This document shows, piece after piece, positions 43,875 through 53,460 of a DNA stretch of 64,000 bases. Made by a program: the position numbers and the translations under genes. How positions within the stretch are numbered: position 1 is the first letter of the stretch; each line of letters starts with the position of its first letter. The notes beneath the pieces are model-generated. The model saw nothing but the letters and a program-made list of their open reading frames with translations. It did no database searches and was not told where the DNA came from. The stretch comes from Xenoacremonium recifei (lineage: Eukaryota; Ascomycota; Sordariomycetes; Hypocreales; Nectriaceae): contig WOFQ01000066.1 of NCBI GenBank assembly GCA_012184525.1, forward strand, positions 119,906-183,905, written 5' to 3'.

Positions 43875-46577
43875 ATGTCTGGCGAGCAGAGTGACAGCGG
43901 CCGGGCAAGCGAGACCCCCACGCCCCTCCGCAAAGAGAAGAAGCGAGTAGGATTTCACCACACCAGCAACAGCGGAGGAGAACGCAGTTACTACGATCCC
44001 GAAGAGATCATTTTCTCGCCAATTGCTTCACCGAAACTGCCTCCCGGTGTTCAGCCTCCCGGCGTGCCCGATGCGGACGAGTTGAGTCGTGCCCTGTCCA
44101 AGATCCTCACCGAGGAGAAGCGGGAGAACGAGCGGCAGCAGCAGCAGCAGGAGCAGCAGCAACATCAGGCCGAGATCAAGCAATCGCCTGCCACCCCGGA
44201 GCTCTTTGGACCGAAACGCCCGAGACCTGCCCTGCGCCGCAACACCAGCTATGACGCCCCTGAGGAACGGCAAAAGGCCGACATGGCAGAGGCTCTGGCC
44301 TCGGAGCGCCAGCAGAGGTCCATGACAGACGCACGGCAGAGGGCCGATCGATTGGCCGCGTCGGTTGGCACCTACTCCGCCCAGGGATCGAGACGGAACT
44401 CGAATGAGCTGGAGATGCCCTCATTCCAGCCCCTGATCGACAACAATTCGGATACCGATGATGATGAGTACCCCAACAAGCCGAGGGGTGTCGATGACCA
44501 GTCCGGCCCCAACCTGCGCCAAAGGTTCCCCAGGACCAACTCGGACCCCCTAAAGAAGAATCATGAAGTCGCGGAGAACCTGGTCAAGTCTCACATGAGG
44601 AAGGGGAAGAGGGACTTATTCACGGAGGAGCCCCACGCAAGCTCTTCTGGCACCGCAACTCCCGTGTTGCAGCAGGCCTACGTGCAAGATTACGTTCCAA
44701 GGCCGGCCAAGTATCGCGGCGGCATCCTTTCCTCCCTCCTCAAGCTCTATCACGATGATCGAGGAGGAGGCACCAGTTCTGGGCTTAACACGCCTCTTAC
44801 ACCAGGAACTCCTCTCATGTCACCTCGCCCCTCACCACCGACCTCGAGACCTGCTTCGTCGCTCGGCATCACAAGATCACGTCCTTCTAGCGGTTTGTTC
44901 AACTATCACCGGTCACACAACTCCACGTCGTCCCTCGCTCTAACTGAGCTTATGAAGTCATCATCCATGTTCGCCGTACCAGCTTCCACCGAGATATCTG
45001 ATCACCTGGCCGAGAAGATCAAGCGGGATCGGGAGCAGACGCCGCCCCCGAAGAAGAGAGACCAGATTCGAATCACAGTTCACATCGCCGGCATCATTTC
45101 GCGACATCGCTACCTCCTGAAGCTATGCCGGGCACTCATGCTGTATGGTGCCCCGACGCACCGCCTTGAGGAGTACATGACTATGTCATCGAGAGTCCTC
45201 GAGATTGAGGGCCAGTTCTTGTACATCCCAGGCTGCATGATTATCAGCTTCGACGACAGCACGACGCACACGACAGAAGTGAAGCTGGTTCGAGTACCCC
45301 AGGGCATCGACCTGGGCAAGCTCCGAGATGTTCATAACATCTATAAGGAGGTTGTTCATGACAAACTCGGAGTGGAGGAAGCAACGAATCGACTCGACGA
45401 AGTGATGGGACGACAAGACAAGTTCAATACTTGGTTCCGAGTCTTCATGTACGGTATTGCCTCCGCTTGTGTTGCCCCTTTTGCCTTTGAGGGACGGTTC
45501 ATCGATTTGCCCATCGCATTTTTGCTCGGCTGCTTGGTCGGAGTTCTGCAACTCGTCTTTGCGCCCAGCAACGAACTGTACTCCCACGTCTTCGAGGTCT
45601 CTGCTGCAGTGGTTACGTCTTTCATCGCTCGCGGCTTCGGATCTCTCCAAAACGGCAAGCTATTCTGCTTCAGTGCGTTGGCTCAGAGCAGTATAGCCCT
45701 CATCCTTCCTGGATACATGGTTCTGTGCAGCTCCTTGGAGCTTCAGAGTCATAATTTGGTGGCTGGAAGTGTGCGGATGGTCCATGCTATGATCTACACC
45801 CTGTTTCTTGGTTATGGCATCACGATCGGCGCTTCCCTGTATGGAATGATGGACTCGAACGCGACCAGCTCTACGACCTGCGATAATCCACTTGGGCGTG
45901 GGTGGTATTTCCTTTTTGTACCGGCATTCACATTGTGCCTGTGCATCATTAACCAGGCGAAGTGGAAGCAGACCCCTGTCATGACTGCCATGGCGCTGGC
46001 GGGTTTCTGTGTGAACAGCTACACCAGCACGTACTTCGAGGGCAACGGCCAGATCTCCAACATGCTAGGCGCATTGACCGTAGGAATATTGGCAAACTTG
46101 TATTCCAGACTTGGAAGGCATGTGGAAAATGGATGGTTGGATCTTGTCGAGTGGTATCAGTTCAGGGTGCGTCCGAGATTCTCGAAGAAGCTCAACAGGC
46201 CGTCCGATGCTTGGTCTATACCCTCGATCAACGACCCCGAGTCACGAGCTGCCAGCCCCGAAAAGCCCCAGCGAGCACCCCGGAAGGTCGGGTACAGTCT
46301 CGCCGCTGCTGCTATGCTCCCCGCCATCTTCGTACAGGTGCCTTCCGGCCTCGCCGCTGGAGGTTCTCTACTTGCCGGCATTACTTCTGCTAACGAGATC
46401 ACGGGCAACTCGACCCTCACTTCGGACACCAGCACTGCCGGCAACCTGGACGGCACGGCTTTCAACGTGCTCCTAAAGGTCATCCAAGTCGCCATTGGTA
46501 TCAGCGTTGGCCTGTTCATGAGCGCCCTCATCGTGTATCCTCTGGGCAAGCGCAGGAGTGGACTTTTCAGCTTCTAA
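43875..46577 (+). CDS. Prm10-like membrane protein (ThrE/DUF1212 family)
   Basis: A 900-aa intronless gene. Residues 1 to about 390 are hydrophilic, low-complexity and probably disordered, with a polyglutamine patch at about residues 85-97 and Ser/Pro-rich stretches. From about residue 395 (RITVHIAGIISRHRYLLKLC) runs the conserved ThrE-like domain with RALMLYGAPTHRLEEYM and GCMIISFDD, followed by about ten predicted transmembrane helices, including the second ThrE-type half ending near LFMSALIVYPLGKRRSG. Yeast Prm10 is pheromone-regulated; bacterial ThrE exports threonine and serine. The substrate and the membrane in this fungus are unknown. The ATG at 43875 (CAAAATG) follows a CA-rich leader. 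There is no frame disruption. Confidence 0.9.
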   Translation: MSGEQSDSGRASETPTPLRKEKKRVGFHHTSNSGGERSYYDPEEIIFSPIASPKLPPGVQPPGVPDADELSRALSKILTEEKRENERQQQQQEQQQHQAEIKQSPATPELFGPKRPRPALRRNTSYDAPEERQKADMAEALASERQQRSMTDARQRADRLAASVGTYSAQGSRRNSNELEMPSFQPLIDNNSDTDDDEYPNKPRGVDDQSGPNLRQRFPRTNSDPLKKNHEVAENLVKSHMRKGKRDLFTEEPHASSSGTATPVLQQAYVQDYVPRPAKYRGGILSSLLKLYHDDRGGGTSSGLNTPLTPGTPLMSPRPSPPTSRPASSLGITRSRPSSGLFNYHRSHNSTSSLALTELMKSSSMFAVPASTEISDHLAEKIKRDREQTPPPKKRDQIRITVHIAGIISRHRYLLKLCRALMLYGAPTHRLEEYMTMSSRVLEIEGQFLYIPGCMIISFDDSTTHTTEVKLVRVPQGIDLGKLRDVHNIYKEVVHDKLGVEEATNRLDEVMGRQDKFNTWFRVFMYGIASACVAPFAFEGRFIDLPIAFLLGCLVGVLQLVFAPSNELYSHVFEVSAAVVTSFIARGFGSLQNGKLFCFSALAQSSIALILPGYMVLCSSLELQSHNLVAGSVRMVHAMIYTLFLGYGITIGASLYGMMDSNATSSTTCDNPLGRGWYFLFVPAFTLCLCIINQAKWKQTPVMTAMALAGFCVNSYTSTYFEGNGQISNMLGALTVGILANLYSRLGRHVENGWLDLVEWYQFRVRPRFSKKLNRPSDAWSIPSINDPESRAASPEKPQRAPRKVGYSLAAAAMLPAIFVQVPSGLAAGGSLLAGITSANEITGNSTLTSDTSTAGNLDGTAFNVLLKVIQVAIGISVGLFMSALIVYPLGKRRSGLFSF
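44128..44168 (+). repeat. CAG-rich microsatellite encoding polyglutamine
   Basis: A run of mostly CAG/CAA codons (QQQQQEQQQHQ) inside the Prm10-like gene; length may vary between isolates. Confidence 0.8.
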
Positions 46578-47236
46578 GCTGAGCACCACCACTACAACAG
46601 TATCGATAAGATTGACAACACATTTCGAAGCAAGCTTTCTTACGATTGAAACGACATTAAGATGGCAGAGCATTCATATCAACCGCGGGGAGATGTATTC
46701 GGGCACTTGCGATACAATTTAATTTTGATTTACCGAAACGAACAGCACGAAACAATTTCAGAAGAAAAGCAATTTGGTCTGGGTCGCATTTGAAATGTTG
46801 AGGGAATCTTGAAAGCGAACGGCGCAGGAGTTTAGCGAATATTCGGATCTCATTGATTTTGATGCAACGGAATTGGAATGGCATTATTTGGTGTTGTTAG
46901 TCAAGGCATTTCTTGGTTGTTGACACTGTACGGAAACGACTGAGAATTAATATATTCACACATCGAAACACCATAAACTTTGCCTCTGAGTGATGCTATG
47001 TTTTATTGAATGACTGCAGGGCTTAAAGCACATGCACCGCAAGACCGTCACATGTCCGGGATGCCTGCTTTGTGACGTCACCTCAGCCTGAGAAAGTGAA
47101 CATCCTGTAACAACACTCACACAGAACAAGTTGTGCATTTTCAAATTGCTACGAGCCCTTCCGATCTCTTTTCCTTCATGCAAAACAGCTCTTGGTCTCT
47201 ATATCAGCATTTAGAACCTCCCGCGATCTAGTTCAG
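46578..47236. other. Intergenic region
   Basis: 659 bp between tandem plus-strand genes. It contains the 3' region of the Prm10-like gene and the promoter of the PIP-kinase-like gene; no gene is supported. Confidence 0.5.
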
Positions 47237-48307
47237 ATGGAGATCCGCTCCTCGCGCATCTCCGCGTCCATCGCTCGCGCCATATCCCAATCCTCCCGCA
47301 CCATTCCCAAGCAGAAGCTCCTCCGCTACATCCTCTCCTTCTTCGCCTTCTTTAAACTCTTCCTCGCGCGGTACCGGCCCGCTGACTTTTTGCACGCGCG
47401 GCGCGAGGTCTGGCAGCTGGATGAGGAGAAGTATCGCGATTCGTTCCAGCCGTCGAGGGAAGAGAATGGTGGTGCGACGAGTAAGGGGAAGGGTCCTGAG
47501 ACGGGGCTTATACCTGTAGGGGATCTGGGGTATAGTGGTTCGACGTTCTTTGCGACGCCGGATGGGAAGTACTTGGTCAAGTCGCTACCGAGGCGGTTTG
47601 AACATGAGTTCTTCACGCATGATTTGTTCGAGCCGTATATGAAGCACATGGAGCAACATCCGGAGAGTCTCTTGGTGCGGATCACAGATATGGTGTATAC
47701 GCCGCAGGCGACACTTGGGGGCATCTTGGGCACAGCACCGACGCATCATATTGTAATGGAGAATCTACTCTACGGAAAGAATCTGCAAGGCGAGGAAGCT
47801 GGGCAGAAGTGGGAGACGTACGATCTCAAGCCGAACGACTATTTCTTTCCGGAGCGGGATATTGCTAGCGGCAGACTTGCTCCGGAGAGTGTGAAGGATA
47901 GACTTGTCGACGAGTTCCCGGACAAGGTGCGCGTCTCTACTCAGAACAAAAACGATCTCCTTTCCATTCTATCTTCCGACGCTACACTCCTCGCCGAAAA
48001 CAACGCTGTGGACTACTCCCTCTTCCTGGTGCGATATCCCGCCGGCGCCGCCGTGCCCAGCGTCTCCTCCATCGCTCACCCGTGGAGGACTGGAGTAAAC
48101 GATGCGGAGGGGAAGTGGACGTACCGGGCAGTGGTGCTGGACTTCTTCTGGGCGAAGCACAAGTTCCGAGCGAAGTTGATGACGGGGTTGGTGAAGGGGT
48201 TGAATGTGGTGGTGAGGAGGGGGCCGATGAGTATCACGGCTGATCCGGCGGAGTACAGGGAGAGGTTTTTGAAGATGGTGGATGAGATGGTTGTGGGAAT
48301 TGAGTGA
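47237..48307 (+). CDS. Divergent phosphatidylinositol phosphate kinase-domain protein
   Basis: A 356-aa intronless protein made of little more than a PIPK catalytic core. Family marks are the glycine-rich GDLGYSGSTFFATPDGKYLVKSL with the ATP lysine, HIVMENLLYG, YDLKPNDYFF at the place of the usual YDLKGS, VDYSLFLVRYP (canonical DYSLLVGI) and the metal-binding VVLDFFWAKHK in place of IIDFL; MSITADPAEYRERFLKMVD matches the C-terminal end. There is an N-terminal basic/hydrophobic stretch (LLRYILSFFAFFKLFLAR) that may bind membrane. I start at the ATG at 47237; the frame continues upstream without ATG. It is smaller than Mss4-type kinases and the altered motifs leave lipid-kinase activity open. 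Confidence 0.82.
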   Translation: MEIRSSRISASIARAISQSSRTIPKQKLLRYILSFFAFFKLFLARYRPADFLHARREVWQLDEEKYRDSFQPSREENGGATSKGKGPETGLIPVGDLGYSGSTFFATPDGKYLVKSLPRRFEHEFFTHDLFEPYMKHMEQHPESLLVRITDMVYTPQATLGGILGTAPTHHIVMENLLYGKNLQGEEAGQKWETYDLKPNDYFFPERDIASGRLAPESVKDRLVDEFPDKVRVSTQNKNDLLSILSSDATLLAENNAVDYSLFLVRYPAGAAVPSVSSIAHPWRTGVNDAEGKWTYRAVVLDFFWAKHKFRAKLMTGLVKGLNVVVRRGPMSITADPAEYRERFLKMVDEMVVGIE

Positions 48308-50775
48308 GCATCTTACGAATTACGTTACGAACAATCTTACGAACTATCTGATGCGCGGAGTTTGGGAGTTGGGTGCTTTTACTTTGTTGCTTCTCTCGCG
48401 CTAGAGTTACTTTCCTGAGCGTACATCACCGTCGCATTCTCTGTCGCAAGATTAATACAGCATAGATAACGACGCAATTCTATCTTTCAAAACGGATTTT
48501 AAGCCTTTCTCAAACCCCGATCAAAAGATCCTCTATGTAGCCTTCTAATAGTGGTGCGCATAAGACACCTCTCTAACCGACGTTCGCTCACCTCGTACAC
48601 TACGCGAATCAAGAGCCACAAATCCAAATACGTTTCATATCTTGCTCCAGCTTTATCCGTAGTTGCCGATGACTTTGCGATGACAAGTTTGACATTTTGT
48701 CGGGTGGTTGGAGATGATCTCCCGCTCACGAAGTATCGTGGATGGAATGCGCTGATCATCGAGGGTGAGGCTGTCTCGGCGGCATTCGGTCACATTCATG
48801 GACGTCCATTTCATATGATCTGTCATTAACACAGTAGAAGAAAGGCTTTTGACAAGTAAAAAAAATTAGCGTAAGGAAAGTACATCGAGTCATCCAAGAT
48901 GTCGTTTCCTCTCTTTTCGGTTGCACCCGCAGTCCGTCTTATCATGTCCGGCCACAAACCATCCCCATGCATTGTAATACTTTGGTCATAGATAACCAAA
49001 GCCCAGGTAAATCACTTTCCGGCGTATATATTATTTACAATCTGCAATCTTCCGACCACCATCCATGATTCCACGTGCCAGCATAGCGTTAGAAGAGCTG
49101 AAGCTCCATGAGTAGGAAGTCAGCGGACGCCAGGGCGTCTTAAGGAGCCCTTAAGGTTCCCAACAACAGTGAACCTCACTTGATCGTCCAGTCACATCCA
49201 TTGTTATTTGCCAATGTTGTTATATAACGATATGTCAGGTAAAAGATTTGGGTTTAGCTAATACCAATGAAATTAGCCGGTCATACAAGTTAAATGAGGA
49301 CAGCTGAAATACCGTTACAGTAGGGATCGTTATATAAAAGATTGACAGTGTTAACAACTACCTGGCCGAGGGAGAGCCTAACAAAGCTTCGGTAGATATG
49401 GGAACTAATGAAGTGACTGTCGTAGGTGCTAGACTGGCTGAAGAGAAGAAAAGAAAGAAAGCATTCCAGTCAGAGGGACCACGACATTATATAGGCAGAA
49501 AGGACTATATCGACCGGATTCCATCGCATTCGATGCATTGTGGCCTACGGATTTGTGGACGTCATCTTGACGATTGTATTGGGGAAACGAAGGGGGCGCA
49601 GTTCAGTCGACAGCTCTCAGCGCCAATAGGGTTGTGTTCAGGTTGAGCGAAGTGAGGTGCAAAGGCGCTGTTGGGGCAGTGCCTGCAGGAGCCCACAGGC
49701 CAGTTATCAGAAAGACCCGACAAGGTGAAAAGTTATCGCCGATTTGATTCAATCGCAATCGAAGATATCACCAAGTTACGGCACCGTCTTCCTACCCAGA
49801 CACCTCCGAAGTACGTCCACAGCATACCTCCAAACGAGGTCAAGGTGAGACACAAAGCCAGAACATTTCCTTCAACCTACAAAAAGACCCAAGACATGCC
49901 CAGATCCCAAGATGAAACACCAGTTTCACACCCCCAGTGGGCTTATGAAAGGGAGTGTAGCGCTCAGGAATTGAGTGGCGTTCTCGCATAACGGTTATAA
50001 GAGGGTCGCCCGTTAGACATGCCGATGTCTCGTTCTTCGAGAGGACTGCCAATGGTAGATTAGCGCGCGTCTTGGGACGAAGCGAACAATTGTTATTCGG
50101 CATCTTTATGTATGCAGGACCTGATGCTGAAGCTGGAGTGCCGCAACACGCACAACACTATCCATAACACACACAACAGCTGAACTCAACAAGGTGTTTA
50201 ATGGACTAGATTGCTACTAAATATCCGGTTATAGATGTTAGCGAGTTACTTTAATGTCATATCTAGGATATACATACCATAAACCCTAACCCTAACCATA
50301 ACCCAAACACCTAAATATATCCCTGATAGTAACCCTCCCCTATCCTAGATACCTAACTGTAATCCGAACCCTGACTTTTAAGAAGGAGAATTGACTGTTG
50401 CTGTGTTGAAGGCGGGAGAAATGTCTGCCTAACTCGACTTTGGTTGTTCTGCGTGTTATGGCACTCCTGAAGTCGAGGCCTCTGTACCTGGAGACGAATC
50501 AAGGCGTGCGGGAGAGAGGGCCTGGTGGAGGTGGGCTAAAACTTTACTTTATTATCTTCTGCTTGTTCATTACTTAAGTACGAGAGGGGATTGAATGAAG
50601 AGGGTTCGCAAAGGTACAGGCCACAAGTTATTGCCGCTGGAAAGACTGGCTATGGTCTACAGAAGGCTTCTCACGGTATTGGGAGCTATCAGGACAGTCA
50701 CTGCGAGGATCAGGTGTACGTAGTGCATGTTAACAGTTTATTGTAGCTGTTGGGTATCATATCTCATCATCATTC
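48308..50775. other. Intergenic region with telomere-like tract
   Basis: 2.5 kb without a supported gene. Two overlapping frames at 48499-48829, one per strand, look like mutual shadows. A frame at 49671-49991 lacks a proper start. The notable content is the telomere-like repeat and its flanking inverted repeat at 50260-50351. Confidence 0.5.
50260..50351. repeat. Inverted repeat flanking a telomere-like tract
   Basis: TATCTAGGATA (50260-50270) and its exact reverse complement TATCCTAGATA (50341-50351) bracket AAACCCTAACCCTAACCATAACCC (50281-50304), about three and a half degenerate CCCTAA units, the fungal telomere motif. The interior also carries TAACCCTCCCC. Confidence 0.7.
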
Positions 50776-53460
50776 TTAGTCAAAAACCTCCAACATGTCA
50801 TACGCCTTATGCCCAATTGCCTTCTTCACAATGTTCATCGGGTCCATTTTAGCCTTCTTCTTGGGCGGCTTTTCCATCGTGACCTCCCCATTTTCATCCT
50901 TCGTAACCACAACTTCCTCTTCGTCGTCGTCCTCTTCCTCATCCTGAAACGATCCGTTGTCGAGGAACACCTTCAGCATGCCCTGCGAGTACCCGCTTAC
51001 AAGACACGTCCCTTCGTCTGTAGTCACCACAGGCTTCGGAGCGATAGGGTTCCCGCCTCCCCGGCCATAATAGCCAGCGCGTCCACCAGCGAGGTTCCAG
51101 AAGACCAGCTCGGGCATCTCGTAGCCAGCTTCTGCGTACTTTGCCTTGATGCGTTCAAAAGACGTGGTCCAGCTGTTGACAACGTGGCCTAGCCGATTAC
51201 TGGGACGAGAAGCTTGGTCGAACTGCATGTCACTGAAGACAAAGATGCGCTTTACCATGTCCTCCTGCTTGAGATTGTTCTTGATTGCCATTGGGAGGAT
51301 GAGCTCTCCAAATACTGCCTCAAAGTTCGTGTTCATAGCCCAATTAGCTCGTTCCAGGCTCCGGACCTTCTCATGGAAAGGGGCCTCGAGGGATATTGTC
51401 TGGACCTCGGGAGTCATACTGAACGTGATGAAGTTTCCACCCCAAGGCTTGTCAGCAACCTCTGCAATGAGCAGTGATAAGCCTATAGCGCTATCCATGG
51501 GACAAGTCTTGTCTGGGAATACGGGACCTGACATGCTGCCAGAGACGTCACAGACGGCGATGCAGGAGTCCAGCGATCCGGAGTCTTTGATGCGCTGGAC
51601 AAGAGTCTTCCACTGTCCATCAAGAGCTTTCGCCTCGATTTCCCCCGTCTTGTTGGCTACGAGCTGCGTCGGCGTCATAGTGTACTCGAATACGCTGGGC
51701 ACTGGCAGTGACTTGGATTTGTGTACGAGAGTCGAGGGAAGTAATGTGGCTCCCGAAATATTGGCCTTGCCGGCCGCAACCTTTGTGATGTATTTCTCAA
51801 AGCCTTCAAGGTCTTTCTCGATGAATAGCTTCGTATAGTTCTTCATAGCAACCGAGGGCACGCGGTCGTACTTGATGCTCTCAAATTTGTTGTCGGTGAG
51901 GTGGCGCTCAACGATATCAAGATGCTTCCGAAGCGCGGAGGTAGCCTTTCGGTACTTCTCTCGCGCATGGCGCAGGTACGTCTCACGAGTATCGGTCGGT
52001 GAGAGGACGTCATCCATGTCTTCACGGGGATACATGATCTCGGCGATGGTGCTGACGATGAAGGTGTGCTTGTCGTGGAAGTGCTTGTGGGTGGGCGCCC
52101 ATTTGCCACAGAGAGAAATGGATTGCTTCGCTTTGGCATCATTTCCATTCAACGCCGCCAAATCTTTCTCAAGTTGGTCTGCGAACAGTCGAGCAACGGT
52201 CAAGTGAAGAGCACGATAGACCCGATTTGTGTTGAATTGGTCAACCGCCGCCCCATGTCGTTCGTCTCGAACCTCGTGCCTTCGCTCGATGGGGTCAATC
52301 TTTTGCTTTTTGGGAGTCTCTCCTTCGAAATTTTCATTGGAGGAACTCCTTTTGCTACCATCAACAGTCGCTGTGCTACCAAATCCGCCTCTTGTCGTCA
52401 CACTGGAACCACCTCGCGAAATAGTATGAGCACCACGACCTCGAATGGTAGAGCCTCGGCCTCGAGGGATAGTGCTTCGACCTCGGAGGACAGTACCTCG
52501 GCCTCGAGGAGCACCTCTGCTACGGGGAGTGCCTCGAGTAAGAGACGGAGCACCGTGCTTCTTAATGCTTTTGCCTCGAATGATACCCGGATTCTCGCTG
52601 TTGAGGACAGAAGAAGGATCCGACATTGGATCGAACTGGCTGTTGACTGAGAGAGCCAGCATGTTGAGAAGATCTTTCCAATAGCCGTGTGCCACACCAT
52701 ACTGAACATCAAATCGGGTTGGGTCGTTCTCGTCTTTGACCACGACGATGTCATCCTCATCCTCCTCTTTCTTCGCTTTCTTTTCAATGAGCGGTCGGCT
52801 CAACCATTTCAGGTTTGCGACCAGCGTCAAGGGGTGATGTTGTGAGAGCCACCCGGCAGCGCGATAGAATGTCTTGCGCGAGCTCTTCCCGAGGTGGATG
52901 GACCGGGCGTTGAAGATGACTTTGAGGGTCATCAGGGGGTCTTCCTTCCAAGCACCCTGCAGGAGTTCGCACATGCGCGGACCAGAGATGACTGTTTCAA
53001 GCTCGGAGAAGAGGTCAACCAGATGGCTGGTGGTCGACATATGAGCGAGGTCGTTGTTCTCAGTGTGCATCAAGTTGTCCATCTTTGGAGGTTTCCCAAA
53101 GCTCGTAAGGCCGTCCATGAAGGGGTGGGATACCTCGCCCTCTTCGAACATGGTCTTCTCTGAAGTCGATACCGGCGTGCGGTCAATCTCCATCGCGACA
53201 AGATCCTTCCGGATTTCTCCAGAAGTCGTGTCGCTCATGTGAGAGAAGCCATCTGATTCGCTTGCCTCGGTTCTGCTCTCTGTCGTAGATAGGGCCTCGG
53301 AAGACTCGACCGCCACAGCATGGTAATTGCGGCTAAGCTCCTTGCGCAGGAAGTCGTCGAACTCGGCAGGAGACTTGGTGAGGGCCTCGTGAGAGGGGAG
53401 CCAGACCGGGAAGTTTGATTTAAGGAAAAACGCTCGTCTATCTTCAGTCGGCGACTCCAT
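50776..53460 (-). CDS. DUF2828 protein with vWA domain and RGG-like repeat
   Basis: An 894-aa intronless protein of the DUF2828 family (PF11443), related to TROVE/Ro60-type RNA-binding folds. The helical N-terminal half carries the family core (SHLVDLFSELETVISGPRMCELL, then KVIFNARSIHLGKSSR). The C-terminal part is a von Willebrand A-type domain with an intact MIDAS (CDVSGSMSG, about residue 638). Inserted at about residues 296-360 is an Arg/Gly-rich repeat (PRSRGAPRGRGTVLRGRS and similar), which typical members lack or have shorter. Near the C-terminus are an acidic run (DEEEDDDEEEVVV) and KKKAK, a possible nuclear signal. The likely role is RNA- or RNP-binding; this is an inference from the fold. 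The ATG at 53460 is well placed before MESPTEDRR. Confidence 0.9.
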   Translation of the reverse strand: MESPTEDRRAFFLKSNFPVWLPSHEALTKSPAEFDDFLRKELSRNYHAVAVESSEALSTTESRTEASESDGFSHMSDTTSGEIRKDLVAMEIDRTPVSTSEKTMFEEGEVSHPFMDGLTSFGKPPKMDNLMHTENNDLAHMSTTSHLVDLFSELETVISGPRMCELLQGAWKEDPLMTLKVIFNARSIHLGKSSRKTFYRAAGWLSQHHPLTLVANLKWLSRPLIEKKAKKEEDEDDIVVVKDENDPTRFDVQYGVAHGYWKDLLNMLALSVNSQFDPMSDPSSVLNSENPGIIRGKSIKKHGAPSLTRGTPRSRGAPRGRGTVLRGRSTIPRGRGSTIRGRGAHTISRGGSSVTTRGGFGSTATVDGSKRSSSNENFEGETPKKQKIDPIERRHEVRDERHGAAVDQFNTNRVYRALHLTVARLFADQLEKDLAALNGNDAKAKQSISLCGKWAPTHKHFHDKHTFIVSTIAEIMYPREDMDDVLSPTDTRETYLRHAREKYRKATSALRKHLDIVERHLTDNKFESIKYDRVPSVAMKNYTKLFIEKDLEGFEKYITKVAAGKANISGATLLPSTLVHKSKSLPVPSVFEYTMTPTQLVANKTGEIEAKALDGQWKTLVQRIKDSGSLDSCIAVCDVSGSMSGPVFPDKTCPMDSAIGLSLLIAEVADKPWGGNFITFSMTPEVQTISLEAPFHEKVRSLERANWAMNTNFEAVFGELILPMAIKNNLKQEDMVKRIFVFSDMQFDQASRPSNRLGHVVNSWTTSFERIKAKYAEAGYEMPELVFWNLAGGRAGYYGRGGGNPIAPKPVVTTDEGTCLVSGYSQGMLKVFLDNGSFQDEEEDDDEEEVVVTKDENGEVTMEKPPKKKAKMDPMNIVKKAIGHKAYDMLEVFD
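52400..52560. repeat. In-frame minisatellite encoding an RGG-like tract
   Basis: A degenerate tandem array of about 15-24-bp units rich in CCTCG(A/G) codes for repeated RGR, RGRG and PRGR motifs in the DUF2828 protein. Unit boundaries are blurred. Confidence 0.6.

Noticed and set aside
48499..48829. Opposed frames of 86 and 92 aa
   Set aside because: They overlap almost fully on opposite strands and neither has a family or conserved motif.
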